Source of the DNA: Brevundimonas pondensis
Lineage (GTDB): Bacteria > Pseudomonadota > Alphaproteobacteria > Caulobacterales > Caulobacteraceae
Assembly: GCF_017487345.1 (NCBI RefSeq)
Contig: NZ_CP062006.1
Coordinates: 2,734,001-2,798,000, forward strand
DNA: 64,000 nucleotides
Direction: 5' to 3'
In this document: positions 20,612 through 29,295 of the stretch, piece by piece
Position numbering within the stretch: position 1 is the first letter of the stretch
Layout of the letters: every line of letters starts with the position of its first letter
Translations under genes and position numbers: made by a program
Notes under the pieces: model-generated
What the model was told of the DNA's origin: nothing
Seen by the model: only the letters and a program-made list of their open reading frames with translations
The model's database searches: none

Positions 20612-20635
20612 CCCGCCCTGTTCCGACGGGGCGGG
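20612..20635. terminator. possible shared terminator hairpin
   Basis: A 7-base-pair stem CCCGCCC / GGGCGGG with a 10-base loop between the convergent trxB and histidine kinase stops. Only a short T-containing tail (TTCTAT) follows on the plus strand, so it is a weak candidate. Confidence 0.4.
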
Positions 20636-20637
20636 TT

Positions 20638-21954
20638 CTATAATCGAGGCAGACGCACCGTCGCCCTCAGCCCGCCCTCCGGGCGGTTGCTCAGAGCCAC
20701 GCGCCCGCCGCTGCGCTCGACCACCGACCGGCTGATCGACAGACCCAACCCGGCCCCGCCGGTAGCGCGGCTGCGCGATGCCTCCAGGCGGCGAAACGGC
20801 GAGAAGACCACCTCCAGCTGATCCGGCGGCAGGCCCGGTCCGGCGTCGTCGATGGTGCAGACGACCTCGTCCGCATCGAACGCCACGACCAACTCGGCCC
20901 GATCGCCGTACAGCACCGCGTTGTCGATCAGATTGCCCAGCGCCCGGTCCAGCTGATCCCGCTCGCCGCGAACCAGATGCTCGCCGTCCGCCGTCAGCGT
21001 CACATCGCGCCCCATCGCCGCCTGGCGCGCCACGCACTCGCGCGCCAGATCGGCCAGATCCAGCGGCTCCGGCGTCCACGGGGCCTCTTCGCCGCGCACA
21101 TAGGTCAGCAGCTGGGCGATCAGCCGCTCCATCCGCGCGATGTCGGCGACCGCGGCCTCGCGCGGCCCCTCCGCCAGCCCCTCGACCCGCAGGCGCAGGC
21201 CGGTCAGCGGCGTTCTCAGGTCGTGGGCCACGGCGGCCATGATGGCGGTGCGCTCCTTCAAGGCCTCGCCCAGCCGGTCGCGCATGGCGTCCAGCGCGCG
21301 CGCCGCCTCCGCCGCCTCGCGCGGCCCGCCGACAAAGGCCTCGGCCCGTCCCTCCCCGCGCGCCGCCTCGGCCAGCCTCTGAAAAGGCGCGGTCAGCCGT
21401 CTCGCCCCCCACAAGGCCAGCGGCAGCAGGACAGCGGCGGCGATCAAGAAGGCCAACCCCATCCGCACCCGCTGCGGCGTCAGCCACGGTGACGGCGGCG
21501 TCACGACCGTCCAACGCCCGTCCGCCTGCCGCGCCGCCGCCTCGAAGGGGGCGAAACTCATCCCGGGCGACAGGGCCATGCCCGCCAGCAGGGCCTTCAG
21601 CCCCTCTGACGGCGCGCGCGACGGAGGCCCGCCCGCTTGACTTCGCTCGGGGCTCAGCGGCCGCACCCGCACCTCGGCCATCGGTGCGTCCAGCAGGACC
21701 GCCAGCCCGGCCTGAGCCACCAGAGCCTGACCCTCGCGCGCCGCCTCGAAGGGGGGCGCGGCGACAACGCGACGCCGCCAGCCCGTCTCCGTTTCTCCGC
21801 TCAGGGCCGCCCGCGCCTCGGCCAGCGTCACCCGCGCGGGCGGCGGGGCGGGAAAGGCCAGGGCGATGACGAAGGCGACCGTCAGGCACAGGAGGATGGC
21901 CGCGACGGTGAAGCCCGCCGCCAAGGTTCGGATGGAAAGCGTGCGGACGCTCAC
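20638..21954 (-). CDS. sensor histidine kinase
   Basis: Inner-membrane kinase of a two-component pair, 438 residues. Two membrane helices (about 13-33 and 165-185) bracket a periplasmic sensor region; HAMP follows (about 186-235), then the dimerisation helix with phospho-acceptor His244 in VAHDLRTPL and the ATPase domain with the N box LGNLIDNAV and G boxes DDAGPGLPP and GGAGLGLSIS. The start is GTG, overlapping the regulator stop as GTGA, so the two genes are translationally coupled. The signal is unknown. Confidence 0.92.
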   Translation of the reverse strand: MSVRTLSIRTLAAGFTVAAILLCLTVAFVIALAFPAPPPARVTLAEARAALSGETETGWRRRVVAAPPFEAAREGQALVAQAGLAVLLDAPMAEVRVRPLSPERSQAGGPPSRAPSEGLKALLAGMALSPGMSFAPFEAAARQADGRWTVVTPPSPWLTPQRVRMGLAFLIAAAVLLPLALWGARRLTAPFQRLAEAARGEGRAEAFVGGPREAAEAARALDAMRDRLGEALKERTAIMAAVAHDLRTPLTGLRLRVEGLAEGPREAAVADIARMERLIAQLLTYVRGEEAPWTPEPLDLADLARECVARQAAMGRDVTLTADGEHLVRGERDQLDRALGNLIDNAVLYGDRAELVVAFDADEVVCTIDDAGPGLPPDQLEVVFSPFRRLEASRSRATGGAGLGLSISRSVVERSGGRVALSNRPEGGLRATVRLPRL

Positions 21955-22646
21955 CGCCGCACCGCCGCGCGGAAGCGATAGCCCGCCCCGCGCACCGTCT
22001 CGATCAGCGCCGCCTGCCCCGGCCGCTCCAGCTTGCGCCGCAGCCGGCTGACCGCCAGATCGACGGCCCGGTCGAAGTTCTCGGCCAGAGGCCCGTGGGT
22101 GTTCTCCAGAATCTGGTCGCGGCTGAGGATACGTCCCGCCGAGCGCACGAAGGTCAGCAGCAGGGCGAACTCGCCCCCCGTCAGCTCCACCGACGCCCCC
22201 GCCGGATCAGTCAGGCGGCGCGCCTCGACCTCCAGCCTCCAGCCCTCAAAGGCCAGGGCGCGGACCGCCGTCTCTTCCCCAAGGACAGGGCGGCGTAGCA
22301 CCGCGCGGATGCGGGCCAGCAACTCGCGCGGCTCGAACGGCTTGGGCAGATAGTCGGCGGCCCCGACCTCCAGCCCGACGATGCGGTCGGTCGTCTCGCC
22401 CATGGCGCTGAGCATCAGCACCGGGGCCCGCCCCTGCAGCCGCCGACAGATCGACAGCCCGTCCTCGCCCGGCATCATCACGTCCAGCACGACCAGATCA
22501 GGCAGGGCCTCGGCCAGCCGCGCGTCCATCGCCGCCCCGCCGTCGGCGGTCCGCACGGCGTAGCCCGCGCCCGACAGATAGTCGCCCAGCGCCGCCCTCA
22601 GGCTGGCGTCGTCATCGACGATCAGGATGTCGGCCGTCGCGCTCAT
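21951..22646 (-). CDS. OmpR-family response regulator
   Basis: DNA-binding partner of the downstream kinase, 231 residues. The receiver domain has the acidic pair Asp11/Asp12, phospho-acceptor Asp55 in VVLDVMMPGEDG and the conserved Lys in LPKPFEPREL. A winged-helix OmpR/PhoB effector domain fills the C-terminal half (VELTGGEFALLLTFVR, VDLAVSRLRRKLE, VRGAGYRFRA). The start ATG at 22646 is preferred because a purine-rich GGGGGGATC lies just upstream; the frame is open to 22733. The divergent metalloprotease gene is a plausible target. Confidence 0.92.
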   Translation of the reverse strand: MSATADILIVDDDASLRAALGDYLSGAGYAVRTADGGAAMDARLAEALPDLVVLDVMMPGEDGLSICRRLQGRAPVLMLSAMGETTDRIVGLEVGAADYLPKPFEPRELLARIRAVLRRPVLGEETAVRALAFEGWRLEVEARRLTDPAGASVELTGGEFALLLTFVRSAGRILSRDQILENTHGPLAENFDRAVDLAVSRLRRKLERPGQAALIETVRGAGYRFRAAVRR

Positions 22647-22784
22647 GATCCCCCCAATCCTCGTCCAAGTCCTTCCGCCCCTTCTGTATCTCTGTTGTGT
22701 CGAGGCGCGCTCGGCAAGCGCCCCGTCGGACACGAAGGCGATACGGAGCCCCGCGAGCCTGATCCTCCACCTTCGGAGACGCCC

Positions 22785-23846
22785 ATGTTCGCCCTTGTCC
22801 TACTGCTGACCTCGACCGCCGCTTCCTCCGCCCTCTTTCATGCCTCTGATTCCCTCTGCGCCCGCGCCCTAGGCGCCGCGCCTGACCTCAGCTGCGCCGA
22901 GGCGGGACGCGGCGTCGCCCTGGCCGCCAGCCCGGAGGAGGCGCAACGGCTGGCCGGCTATGCCCGGGCGGGCGAGGCACGGTTCACGGCCCAGTTCGGC
23001 CGCGACATCGCCCCCTATGTCGTGATCTCGACCCCGCCCGTCCCGCAGCGCGCGGCCCTGACCGCGGCCGGTTTCACCCACGTCCTGCCCTGGCCCGCCC
23101 CCCGCGCCTTCGACGAGGCGGCCCGGCGCGGGGTCGAACAGGGGACCCGCCGCTTCGCCGCCTCGCAGAACATGACCCCGGCCCAGACCGAGGAAGTCGT
23201 CGCCCGCGCCCTGTCCCAGATCCCCGACGCCAAGGCCCAGGCCGCGCTAGACGCCGGCATGATGCCGCATGAGCTGGGCCACCTGTGGTTCACCGCCGCC
23301 TTCTGGCCCCAGCGACCGGAGGCGGACGCCGACGCCCCGCGCCACTACGGCGGCCCCGGCCCCGACTGGCTGGACGAAGCCGCCGCCGTCGTGCTGGAAG
23401 ACGACGTCACCGCCGCCCAGCGCCGCGACCAGTTCCGCGCCCTGATGCGGGGTGAGACTGTTCCCGCCGTCGGCCCTATCGACGGCCGCGCCATGCTGCT
23501 GGACCTGCCCGGCCTGCTGGCGCGCGAACACCCCGGTCTGGCCCGCGCCGTCGCCATCGCTCCCGAAGTGGCGGCCAGCGGCGGAGTCGGCGTCAGCTTC
23601 ACCCCCGCCGGCGCCGGCCCTCGCCCCGCCGCGATGGAACGCGTCTTCTACATCCAGACCCGTGTCTTCGCCGACTATCTGATGCAGACCTCCAGCCGCC
23701 CGACCATTCTCGCCGAGATCGCCCAGTCCTTGGCCTCTGGGCGCGGCTTCGAGGATTGGCTGGCCGAGCAAGGCGCCGCCCACGGATTGCCGACCTCAGT
23801 CCCGGATTTGCAAGGCGACTGGCAGGCCTACGCCGAGCGCCAGTGA
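22785..23846 (+). CDS. secreted HExxH metalloprotease (gluzincin-like)
   Basis: Predicted exported zinc peptidase, 353 residues with a short signal peptide (FALVLLLTSTAASSA). The zinc motif is HELGH (His162, Glu163, His166), and DWLDEAAAVVLED supplies a candidate third ligand, Glu198, in the position expected for gluzincins. I do not recognise the exact family. The start at 22785 is chosen because it gives the signal peptide; the frame extends to 22695. It is divergently transcribed from the two-component system, with 138 bases between the starts. Confidence 0.75.
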   Translation: MFALVLLLTSTAASSALFHASDSLCARALGAAPDLSCAEAGRGVALAASPEEAQRLAGYARAGEARFTAQFGRDIAPYVVISTPPVPQRAALTAAGFTHVLPWPAPRAFDEAARRGVEQGTRRFAASQNMTPAQTEEVVARALSQIPDAKAQAALDAGMMPHELGHLWFTAAFWPQRPEADADAPRHYGGPGPDWLDEAAAVVLEDDVTAAQRRDQFRALMRGETVPAVGPIDGRAMLLDLPGLLAREHPGLARAVAIAPEVAASGGVGVSFTPAGAGPRPAAMERVFYIQTRVFADYLMQTSSRPTILAEIAQSLASGRGFEDWLAEQGAAHGLPTSVPDLQGDWQAYAERQ

Positions 23847-23906
23847 CCGCCCCTTGAATAGCGCCGTTCGCCGCATAGGTTCAGACGGACCGAAGGGGGA
23901 AGGCCG

Positions 23907-24377
23907 ATGCTCGTTTTCATGACCGTGACCATGCTTTTGGTGGCCGCCCTGCCCTCGATCGGCCTCGGTCGGGCCCTGCACAGACTGCTGGTCGAGACCC
24001 CGGCGCGGCGTCTCAACGCCCTGTCGCCCGGCCGCATCGCCTTCTACGCGGCCCTGGGGGCGGCGGGTCTGGTCCTGTTCGGCCTGTTCGAGCTTGAGGG
24101 CCTGCGTCTGTTCAGCCTGTTCACACCGGAGTTGATCCTCTGGTTCGGCATGTTCGACGTGGCGGTCTTCCTGGACGTCTTCATCCTCGCCGCCGCCCTA
24201 GGCGCCACAGCGCGCTTCCGGGCCATGCGCGCCGCTCTGGTGCAAGGGGTGCGTCAGATCGGGGCCTCGCTGCGACGGCGCCCCGCAGCGCAATCGCGCG
24301 CGCCCAGGGCTCGTCCGGTTCGCGCCGACAAGACCGGTTCAGCCGATCCCGAGCCAGTCCGGGCGGTCCTCGCCTGA
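23907..24377 (+). CDS. hypothetical membrane protein
   Basis: A 156-residue protein with three hydrophobic segments (about 1-20, 45-68, 74-100) and a basic, Pro/Arg-rich cytoplasmic tail. GAAGG lies before the start codon. No named family was recognised. It follows the metalloprotease gene by 60 bases on the same strand and may be co-transcribed. Confidence 0.6.
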   Translation: MLVFMTVTMLLVAALPSIGLGRALHRLLVETPARRLNALSPGRIAFYAALGAAGLVLFGLFELEGLRLFSLFTPELILWFGMFDVAVFLDVFILAAALGATARFRAMRAALVQGVRQIGASLRRRPAAQSRAPRARPVRADKTGSADPEPVRAVLA

Positions 24378-24396
24378 AGCCGGCTCCCGGAAACGG

Positions 24397-25593
24397 TCAG
24401 GCCGCCGGCTTGCCCACTTCTTCGACCGCCATGGCGGTGACGCCGGGCGGGGGCGGCGCGACCGCGGCGGTCGGCGTCTCATAGGCCTTCAGCCGCTCGT
24501 TGATGGCGGCGATCTCTTCCTTGCTGGCCTGACGGCGGCCGCCCAGGCTGGCGATGCCGACGACGCGGGTCTGGCCGTTAATCTCGACCGTGCGCAACTG
24601 GTTCGGCTCGGCGCCGGCCAGGGCCTCCTCGACGCTGTCGGCGGCGGTGGCCAGCAGGATGCGCGGACGGGCGAAGCGGGCCTCGTCGATGATCGGCTCG
24701 CGCCCCGAGGACTTGTCGGTGAAGGCGGCGCTTTCACCCGGCGCGCCCTTCCAGCGATAGAAGATGTGCGCCCCGACCTGGGTGATCTTGGCCAGGGTCG
24801 GCGACCACCAGGGGTGGACGTAGTCGGCGTGATAATGGGTCGCGGTGCCGACGCGCGTCGCCACATGGCCGGCCAGGGCGCGCTCGGCCACCCGGGCGGC
24901 GCGGTTCCAGGCCCAGTTGATGGGCGCGCGGCTGAGCGCCCCGTCGCAGGTGAAGCTGAACTGGCAGCCGGTGGTCCGCTCGGCGCCCTGATAGACGACG
25001 CCGCAGACCGTGTTCGGATAGTTGGGATCACGCACCCGGTTCAGCACGACCTGGGCCACGCCCTCCTGGCCCTCGGTCGGCTCGAGCGCCGCCTCGTAGT
25101 AGACGGCCTGGGTCAGGCAACGCAGGGCGCGCTTGCGGTCGGCCTCGGTAGCGGGGCGCAGATCGAAGGGCCTGGCGGGTTGCAGGGCGCCGAAGGCCGT
25201 GGGCATGGCCGCGTTCAGCTGCTGGGCGGCGACGCCCGAGACGCCCGCGTCCAGCGACGGCTTGCCGCCAAGCGACAGGCTCTCCCACCCCGGCGTCAGG
25301 CCATAGAGCTCGGGCTGGTTCAGCGCGGGATCAAAGCGACGCGCCAGGGCCAGTTGTCCGGCGTCCAGTCGCGCCATGACCAGTTGCAGCCCGCGTGGGG
25401 TCAGGTCGCCGCCGGTGGCGCGGGCCACGGCCTCGGCTGTGCGGTCGATGTCGGGACGCGGGCTGGAGCTGGCCGACATGGCCACGCCCATGACCGCCAG
25501 ACTGACGGCCATGATCATGGGCGCCGCGGCGAGAGCCCGGCGTCCGGTCGTCTTCAGCTGCGGCAGTCGGCCTTTCAGCATCCAGCGTCCCAT
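24397..25593 (-). CDS. SleB-type cell wall hydrolase (paralogue 1)
   Basis: Predicted peptidoglycan lytic transglycosylase of the SleB/CwlJ (Hydrolase_2) family, 398 residues. An N-terminal membrane anchor or signal (about 20-45) is followed by a spacer and then the catalytic domain (about 155-290): CLTQAVYYEAALEPTEGQEG with the catalytic Glu in YYEA, VAQVVLNRVRDPNYP, TVCGVVYQG and GCQFSFTCDG. A Pro-rich C-terminal extension of about 100 residues is not part of the domain. The first ATG is annotated; MLKGRL four codons in is an alternative. A related gene lies at 27884. Confidence 0.85.
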   Translation of the reverse strand: MGRWMLKGRLPQLKTTGRRALAAAPMIMAVSLAVMGVAMSASSSPRPDIDRTAEAVARATGGDLTPRGLQLVMARLDAGQLALARRFDPALNQPELYGLTPGWESLSLGGKPSLDAGVSGVAAQQLNAAMPTAFGALQPARPFDLRPATEADRKRALRCLTQAVYYEAALEPTEGQEGVAQVVLNRVRDPNYPNTVCGVVYQGAERTTGCQFSFTCDGALSRAPINWAWNRAARVAERALAGHVATRVGTATHYHADYVHPWWSPTLAKITQVGAHIFYRWKGAPGESAAFTDKSSGREPIIDEARFARPRILLATAADSVEEALAGAEPNQLRTVEINGQTRVVGIASLGGRRQASKEEIAAINERLKAYETPTAAVAPPPPGVTAMAVEEVGKPAA

Positions 25594-25682
25594 TGGCGGC
25601 GCTGACGAACGCCGGAGGATGATCCCAGTGACCGCCCAATCCGGCGCTTTTCAGGCCCGAAGATTACCGTTCCGTGAGGCGT

Positions 25683-26162
25683 TCAACGATCACCCAGACT
25701 CGATCTCAGCATCCACGCCGCCTTTTCATGGGCGGCCAGACGCTGGGTCATCAAATCGACGCTGGCTTCATCGCCCACCTCGTCGGCGGCGTCGAGCGCG
25801 GCGCGGGCCGTGGCGATCAGCACCCCGTGGTCCCTGATCAGCTCCCTGAGCATCTCGCTCGCATCTTTTTCCGGGTCGCCGTCCTTGATCGAGGTCAGGT
25901 TGGCGAAGGCCGTGGCGCTCTGTGGGGCCAGTTCTCCAAGGGCCCGGATACGCTCGGCGATGTCGTCCAGCGCGGCCCAGATTTCATTGTACTGCTGCTC
26001 CAGCAGCTTGTGCAGACTGAAGAATTCCGGTCCGCGGACGTTCCAGTGATAGCCATGCGTCTTCTGATAGACGGCGAAGCTGTCGGCCAGGACCTTGGAC
26101 AGTTCGCGCGCCACGTCAGCGCGCTCCTTGGGCTTCAGGCCAGTGTCGATAGCGGCGGTCAT
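25683..26162 (-). CDS. dps: Dps-family DNA-protecting ferritin-like protein
   Basis: Forms dodecamers that oxidise and store iron and protect DNA in stress. The 159 residues contain the inter-subunit ferroxidase ligands in Dps spacing: His39 in YHWNVRGPEFF, His51, Asp66 and Glu70 in LDDIAERI. AGGAG lies 6 bases before the ATG. It is monocistronic by appearance, lying between the cell-wall hydrolase and a small secreted protein gene. Confidence 0.93.
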   Translation of the reverse strand: MTAAIDTGLKPKERADVARELSKVLADSFAVYQKTHGYHWNVRGPEFFSLHKLLEQQYNEIWAALDDIAERIRALGELAPQSATAFANLTSIKDGDPEKDASEMLRELIRDHGVLIATARAALDAADEVGDEASVDLMTQRLAAHEKAAWMLRSSLGDR

Positions 26163-26351
26163 GGCGGCTCCTGTTGGCGTCTCGGGTTAATATCCAGCCT
26201 TGCAGTTAGGAAATCCGGGCCGCGATCCAAGAGGGCGCGCCCGACGCCCGGCCGGAAACTTCCATCACCTAACGCCGCAGGTTCGACCGTGTTGCGTCAT
26301 GAGTGTTTCGGTCACGACGATCCAACAGGCAGATCACGGACTTGCGATTTC

Positions 26352-26367
26352 AAAAACCGATGTTTTT
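26352..26367 (+). repeat. short A/T-rich hairpin upstream of small secreted protein gene
   Basis: Perfect 6-base stem AAAAAC / GTTTTT with loop CGAT, 41 bases upstream of the ATG at 26408. It could be a leader hairpin or operator; nothing more can be said. Confidence 0.3.
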
Positions 26368-26407
26368 CATGAGAGTTTGCACCCTCAACACAACTGGAGG
26401 TGGCAGA

Positions 26408-26680
26408 ATGACCCGTTTTAAACAGACGCTGGCGATCATCGCGCTGGCTACGGCGACGACCTTGTCGGCGACAGCGCCCGCCATGGCGCTCTCTGAGCCG
26501 CTGTACGACTACATCTACTACAGCGACGCCACCAAGACCGTGCAAGTCGGGTCCTGGACCGGCGTCTGCTACAACGGGTGGGCAGGCGTCACCGAGTTCC
26601 CGGACGGCACGGTCACCGCCCACTTCGACAAGGTCCGCACGGGAACCTGCCTGGGCAACGGCGGCACGATTTATCAGTAA
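26408..26680 (+). CDS. small secreted protein (possibly DUF6289)
   Basis: A 90-residue preprotein with a clear Sec signal peptide (TLAIIALATATTLSATAPAMA), leaving a mature peptide of about 60 residues starting near LSEPLYDYIYYSD. The mature part has two cysteines (VCYNGW, GTCLGNG) likely to form a disulfide. TGGAGG lies seven bases before the ATG. The pattern (YYSDATKTVQVG) resembles the DUF6289 family, but I am not certain. Function unknown. The surrounding 26.2-26.4 kb is less GC-rich than its neighbours. Confidence 0.7.
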   Translation: MTRFKQTLAIIALATATTLSATAPAMALSEPLYDYIYYSDATKTVQVGSWTGVCYNGWAGVTEFPDGTVTAHFDKVRTGTCLGNGGTIYQ

Positions 26681-26686
26681 AGGCGA

Positions 26687-26710
26687 CAGCCCCGGCTCAG
26701 GCCGGGGCTG
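26687..26710. terminator. hairpin between convergent small genes
   Basis: Perfect 10-base-pair stem CAGCCCCGGC / GCCGGGGCTG with loop TCAG between the convergent genes ending at 26680 and 26718. No T-run follows, so termination would be weak or Rho-assisted. Confidence 0.5.
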
Positions 26711-26717
26711 ATCACTA

Positions 26718-27080
26718 TCAGCGCTGGCGCGCCTTGCGAGCGGCATAGCGCGCGTCGCGAGCGGCCTTCTGCTCTTCCTTGGTCAGCTGCTTGCGCTCCT
26801 TGCGGGCGGCGCGCTTGGCGGCGTCGACTTCATCCTGGGCGGCCATTTCGGCGGCCAGACGGGCGGCTTCCTTCTCAGCCTTCAGGCGGCGCTGCTCGGC
26901 CTTCTCCAGCTCGAACTGCTGGCGCTGGGCTTCCTTTTCAGCGGCGCGCTTCTCAGCCAGCTTCTCGAACTCGGGGTCCTGCACCGTGGGCTTGGGCTTG
27001 AACTTGGCCAGAAGCGCCTTCTTGGCGTCCTGCTGGGCGGAGATACGATCGTTGAAGCCGGTTTGTTTGAGGTCTCGCAT
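26718..27080 (-). CDS. DUF6481-family charged coiled-coil protein
   Basis: A 120-residue, highly charged protein rich in Ala, Lys, Glu and Arg, predicted to be one long helix or coiled coil from about residue 15 onward. The start MRDLKQTGFNDRISAQQDAKKALL matches the N-terminal signature of the DUF6481 family, common and uncharacterised in alphaproteobacteria. There is no signal peptide. It could bind nucleic acid, but that is only a guess from charge. Confidence 0.75.
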   Translation of the reverse strand: MRDLKQTGFNDRISAQQDAKKALLAKFKPKPTVQDPEFEKLAEKRAAEKEAQRQQFELEKAEQRRLKAEKEAARLAAEMAAQDEVDAAKRAARKERKQLTKEEQKAARDARYAARKARQR

Positions 27081-27317
27081 GCGTAGAGGCGGTCTTCCTT
27101 GAAACTCTGATTGAGGGGTGACGCCGACTTACGGCGACCCGGCGGGCGTGCAGACGTGCGAACGGCCCGGCGCGCTGCCAAAGCGGAATCCAGCGCGAAA
27201 AGCAAGCTCTGCCGCCATTTTCAAGCCGTCAAACACGCAATTTCGAGCGGAAATCGGCGCCTGACAGGCAGAAGGGCCGTTCCGGCGCCGCAAACCAGCG
27301 ACGCCCGGGATCATCAG

Positions 27318-27518
27318 TCAGCGGTGCGGCTTGTCGATATGTCCGACCGCTGCGCCGGCCGCCCCCCCTACCGCCGCACCGACGGGCCCGGCCACCACGG
27401 CGCCGGCGATGGCGCCGGTCGCCGCCTTCTGCTCGATCGTGTGGCCGCAGGCGGCGAGGCCCAGGGCGGAAGCTCCCAAGGCGAGAATAGCGGCGGCGCG
27501 GATCGAAATACGGGTCAT
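27318..27518 (-). CDS. small glycine-zipper lipoprotein
   Basis: A 66-residue lipoprotein: signal peptide with lipobox LAAC (residues near 17-20), then a mature segment dominated by a glycine zipper (GAIAGAVVAGPVGAAVGGAAGAAVG). Such proteins insert in or coat the outer membrane. The start is MTRISIR; the frame is open to 27794, but that part has no protein-like character. Function unknown. Confidence 0.7.
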   Translation of the reverse strand: MTRISIRAAAILALGASALGLAACGHTIEQKAATGAIAGAVVAGPVGAAVGGAAGAAVGHIDKPHR

Positions 27519-27883
27519 CAGGCGGAGAACTCCTTGAAATGGTTGAGCTTGCAACGCCGCTGATCGCGAACAGTTCCCATCTATGTCCAGACTCAGACCA
27601 GAAAGTAGACACCCCTCCGCCAATAGGGTTTCCAGATCGACCCATCGGCGATCGAAATCATCGCATTGTAATCGAATACAGATTTCAGAAGATGTGCTGA
27701 AGACAAAACGCGCCACATTCATCACGACCAAACTCGACACCTCTAAAGGCCGGCCAGTTTGCTGCGCCGCAATAACAATTGTCGAATCAACCACATTGAG
27801 GCCATAAACCGATGGCTTAAGGCCCGCCTTCCGGTGGTCGGCCGTTCGTCGACCCTGGGTCCGGAGCTGGTTCGCGACGCGTC
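27519..27883. other. intergenic region, comparatively AT-rich
   Basis: About 365 bases between the small lipoprotein gene and the second SleB-type hydrolase gene, divergently arranged. Base composition is clearly less GC-rich than the flanks, as expected for two promoters. I find no RNA gene, repeat or intact gene in it. Confidence 0.4.
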
Positions 27884-28966
27884 ATGTCGCCTGGTTTCGA
27901 TGAGTACGGGGGCGGCATCCTCGCCCTGCTGAACAGGACTACGCCTTTGAGTTTCTCTTCGCACACGCGTGCGCTGATGCACGCCGCCCAGTCTGTTCGC
28001 CTGCGCCCCAAGACGGCGGCCGCGGCGTTCGGCGGCGTGGTCAGCCTCGCAGTCGGCGGAGCCTATCTGGGCGGCATGGCCGCACAGGCCTCCACCGTGC
28101 GCGCCCAGGCCGAGCGCCTGCAGGGCGCCGGCGCCGAGGGCTATACCCAGGAAGCCATGGCCGCCGCGGCCGGCGGTCTGGACGCCAGCGCCCTGGCCAT
28201 AGCTGATCGCCACGATCCCTATTCCGTCGCCGGCGCCGCCCAGCGCGACCGTCAGGCGGAGTTGCTCACCGCCCGCCTCGATGAATCCCGCAACGGCCTG
28301 CGTCGCGCCAGCCTCGCCAATCCCGCCGCTCAACCCTTCCGCCTCGGCAGCGCCCTGGACCAGTCGCGCGATCTGGATTGCCTGACCAAGGCCGCCTACT
28401 ACGAAGCGCGCGGCGAAGGCGTCGACGGCATGAAGGCCGTGGCCCAGGTGGTCCTGAACCGCGCCCGTCACCCCGCCTTCCCCAACACCGTCTGCGCCGT
28501 CGTCTATCAGGGCTCGAACCGCAGCACCGGATGCCAGTTCAGCTTCACCTGCAACGGGGCCATGCGCGGCGCCGTCAACCGCGCTGCCTGGAACCGCGCC
28601 CGCGACGTGGCGTCCAAGGCCCTGTCGGGTCAGGTCTACGCCGCCGTGGGCAACGCCACCCACTTCCACACCACCGGCGTAGCGCCCGCCTGGCGCAACA
28701 GCCTGGTCCGGGTCGGACAGGTCGGCGACCATCTGTTCTATCGTTTCGGCGGTCGATCAGGCTCCAGCGAATCCTTCCGCTACACGCCCCGTCCTTCGAC
28801 CACAGACACGCCGCGCCTGATGCAGGCCAGCCTGGAAAACGCGGAACCGGCCCGTTCGACCGGCGGCGCCGTCGCCTATTCGACGGTCCTGGCCCGCGAA
28901 GGCGTCAGCGCGCCCAGCGCCCAGCCCGCCTCGTCCGTAACGACCGCCGAAGGCGCGGCCGAATAA
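27884..28966 (+). CDS. SleB-type cell wall hydrolase (paralogue 2)
   Basis: Second Hydrolase_2 family protein of the window, 360 residues. A hydrophobic anchor (about 45-65) precedes the catalytic domain (about 165-290), which repeats the landmarks of the first copy: CLTKAAYYEARGEG with catalytic Glu, VAQVVLNRARHPAFP, TVCAVVYQG and GCQFSFTCNG. The C-terminal tail is Ser/Thr/Ala-rich. The annotated ATG lacks a ribosome site; TTG at 27947, with AGGA eight bases upstream, is a credible alternative that keeps the membrane anchor. Confidence 0.82.
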   Translation: MSPGFDEYGGGILALLNRTTPLSFSSHTRALMHAAQSVRLRPKTAAAAFGGVVSLAVGGAYLGGMAAQASTVRAQAERLQGAGAEGYTQEAMAAAAGGLDASALAIADRHDPYSVAGAAQRDRQAELLTARLDESRNGLRRASLANPAAQPFRLGSALDQSRDLDCLTKAAYYEARGEGVDGMKAVAQVVLNRARHPAFPNTVCAVVYQGSNRSTGCQFSFTCNGAMRGAVNRAAWNRARDVASKALSGQVYAAVGNATHFHTTGVAPAWRNSLVRVGQVGDHLFYRFGGRSGSSESFRYTPRPSTTDTPRLMQASLENAEPARSTGGAVAYSTVLAREGVSAPSAQPASSVTTAEGAAE

Positions 28967-28978
28967 TCCCGGCCCGCC

Positions 28979-29188
28979 TCAACGGTTCTGCGTCTTCCAT
29001 TGAGGCGTCATGTTCTGCCTCATATTGCCGAACCGCCCCTGCTCCCGGGTGTTGACGTCCGCGTCGCCCGGTTGACCGGATTGAACGCCAAGGGCCAGAT
29101 CGCGGCGATCCTTGGCCTCCTCCAGGGAACGTGCGCCGTGATCGCCAAAGCTGCGCTGCTCCTTCGGCACGAAGAGGGACTTGCTCAT
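28979..29188 (-). CDS. small hypothetical protein with strong ribosome site
   Basis: A 69-residue soluble, charged protein (MSKSLFVPKEQRSFGDHGARSLEEAKDRRDLA at the N-terminus region), Gln/Asn/Arg-rich toward the end. AAAGGAGA lies six bases before the ATG, the best ribosome site in this stretch, so I take it as real. No family was recognised. It converges on the second SleB-type hydrolase, with 12 bases between the stops. Confidence 0.65.
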   Translation of the reverse strand: MSKSLFVPKEQRSFGDHGARSLEEAKDRRDLALGVQSGQPGDADVNTREQGRFGNMRQNMTPQWKTQNR

Positions 29189-29295
29189 GACGTTCTCCTT
29201 TCACTGAAAGGAAACGAGGTCCGGCGCACAGACGTTCCCGGCCTGTTTCTTGCTAGAAACGGGACAAACGTCCCAGACGTCCCGGAAAGCGCCGC

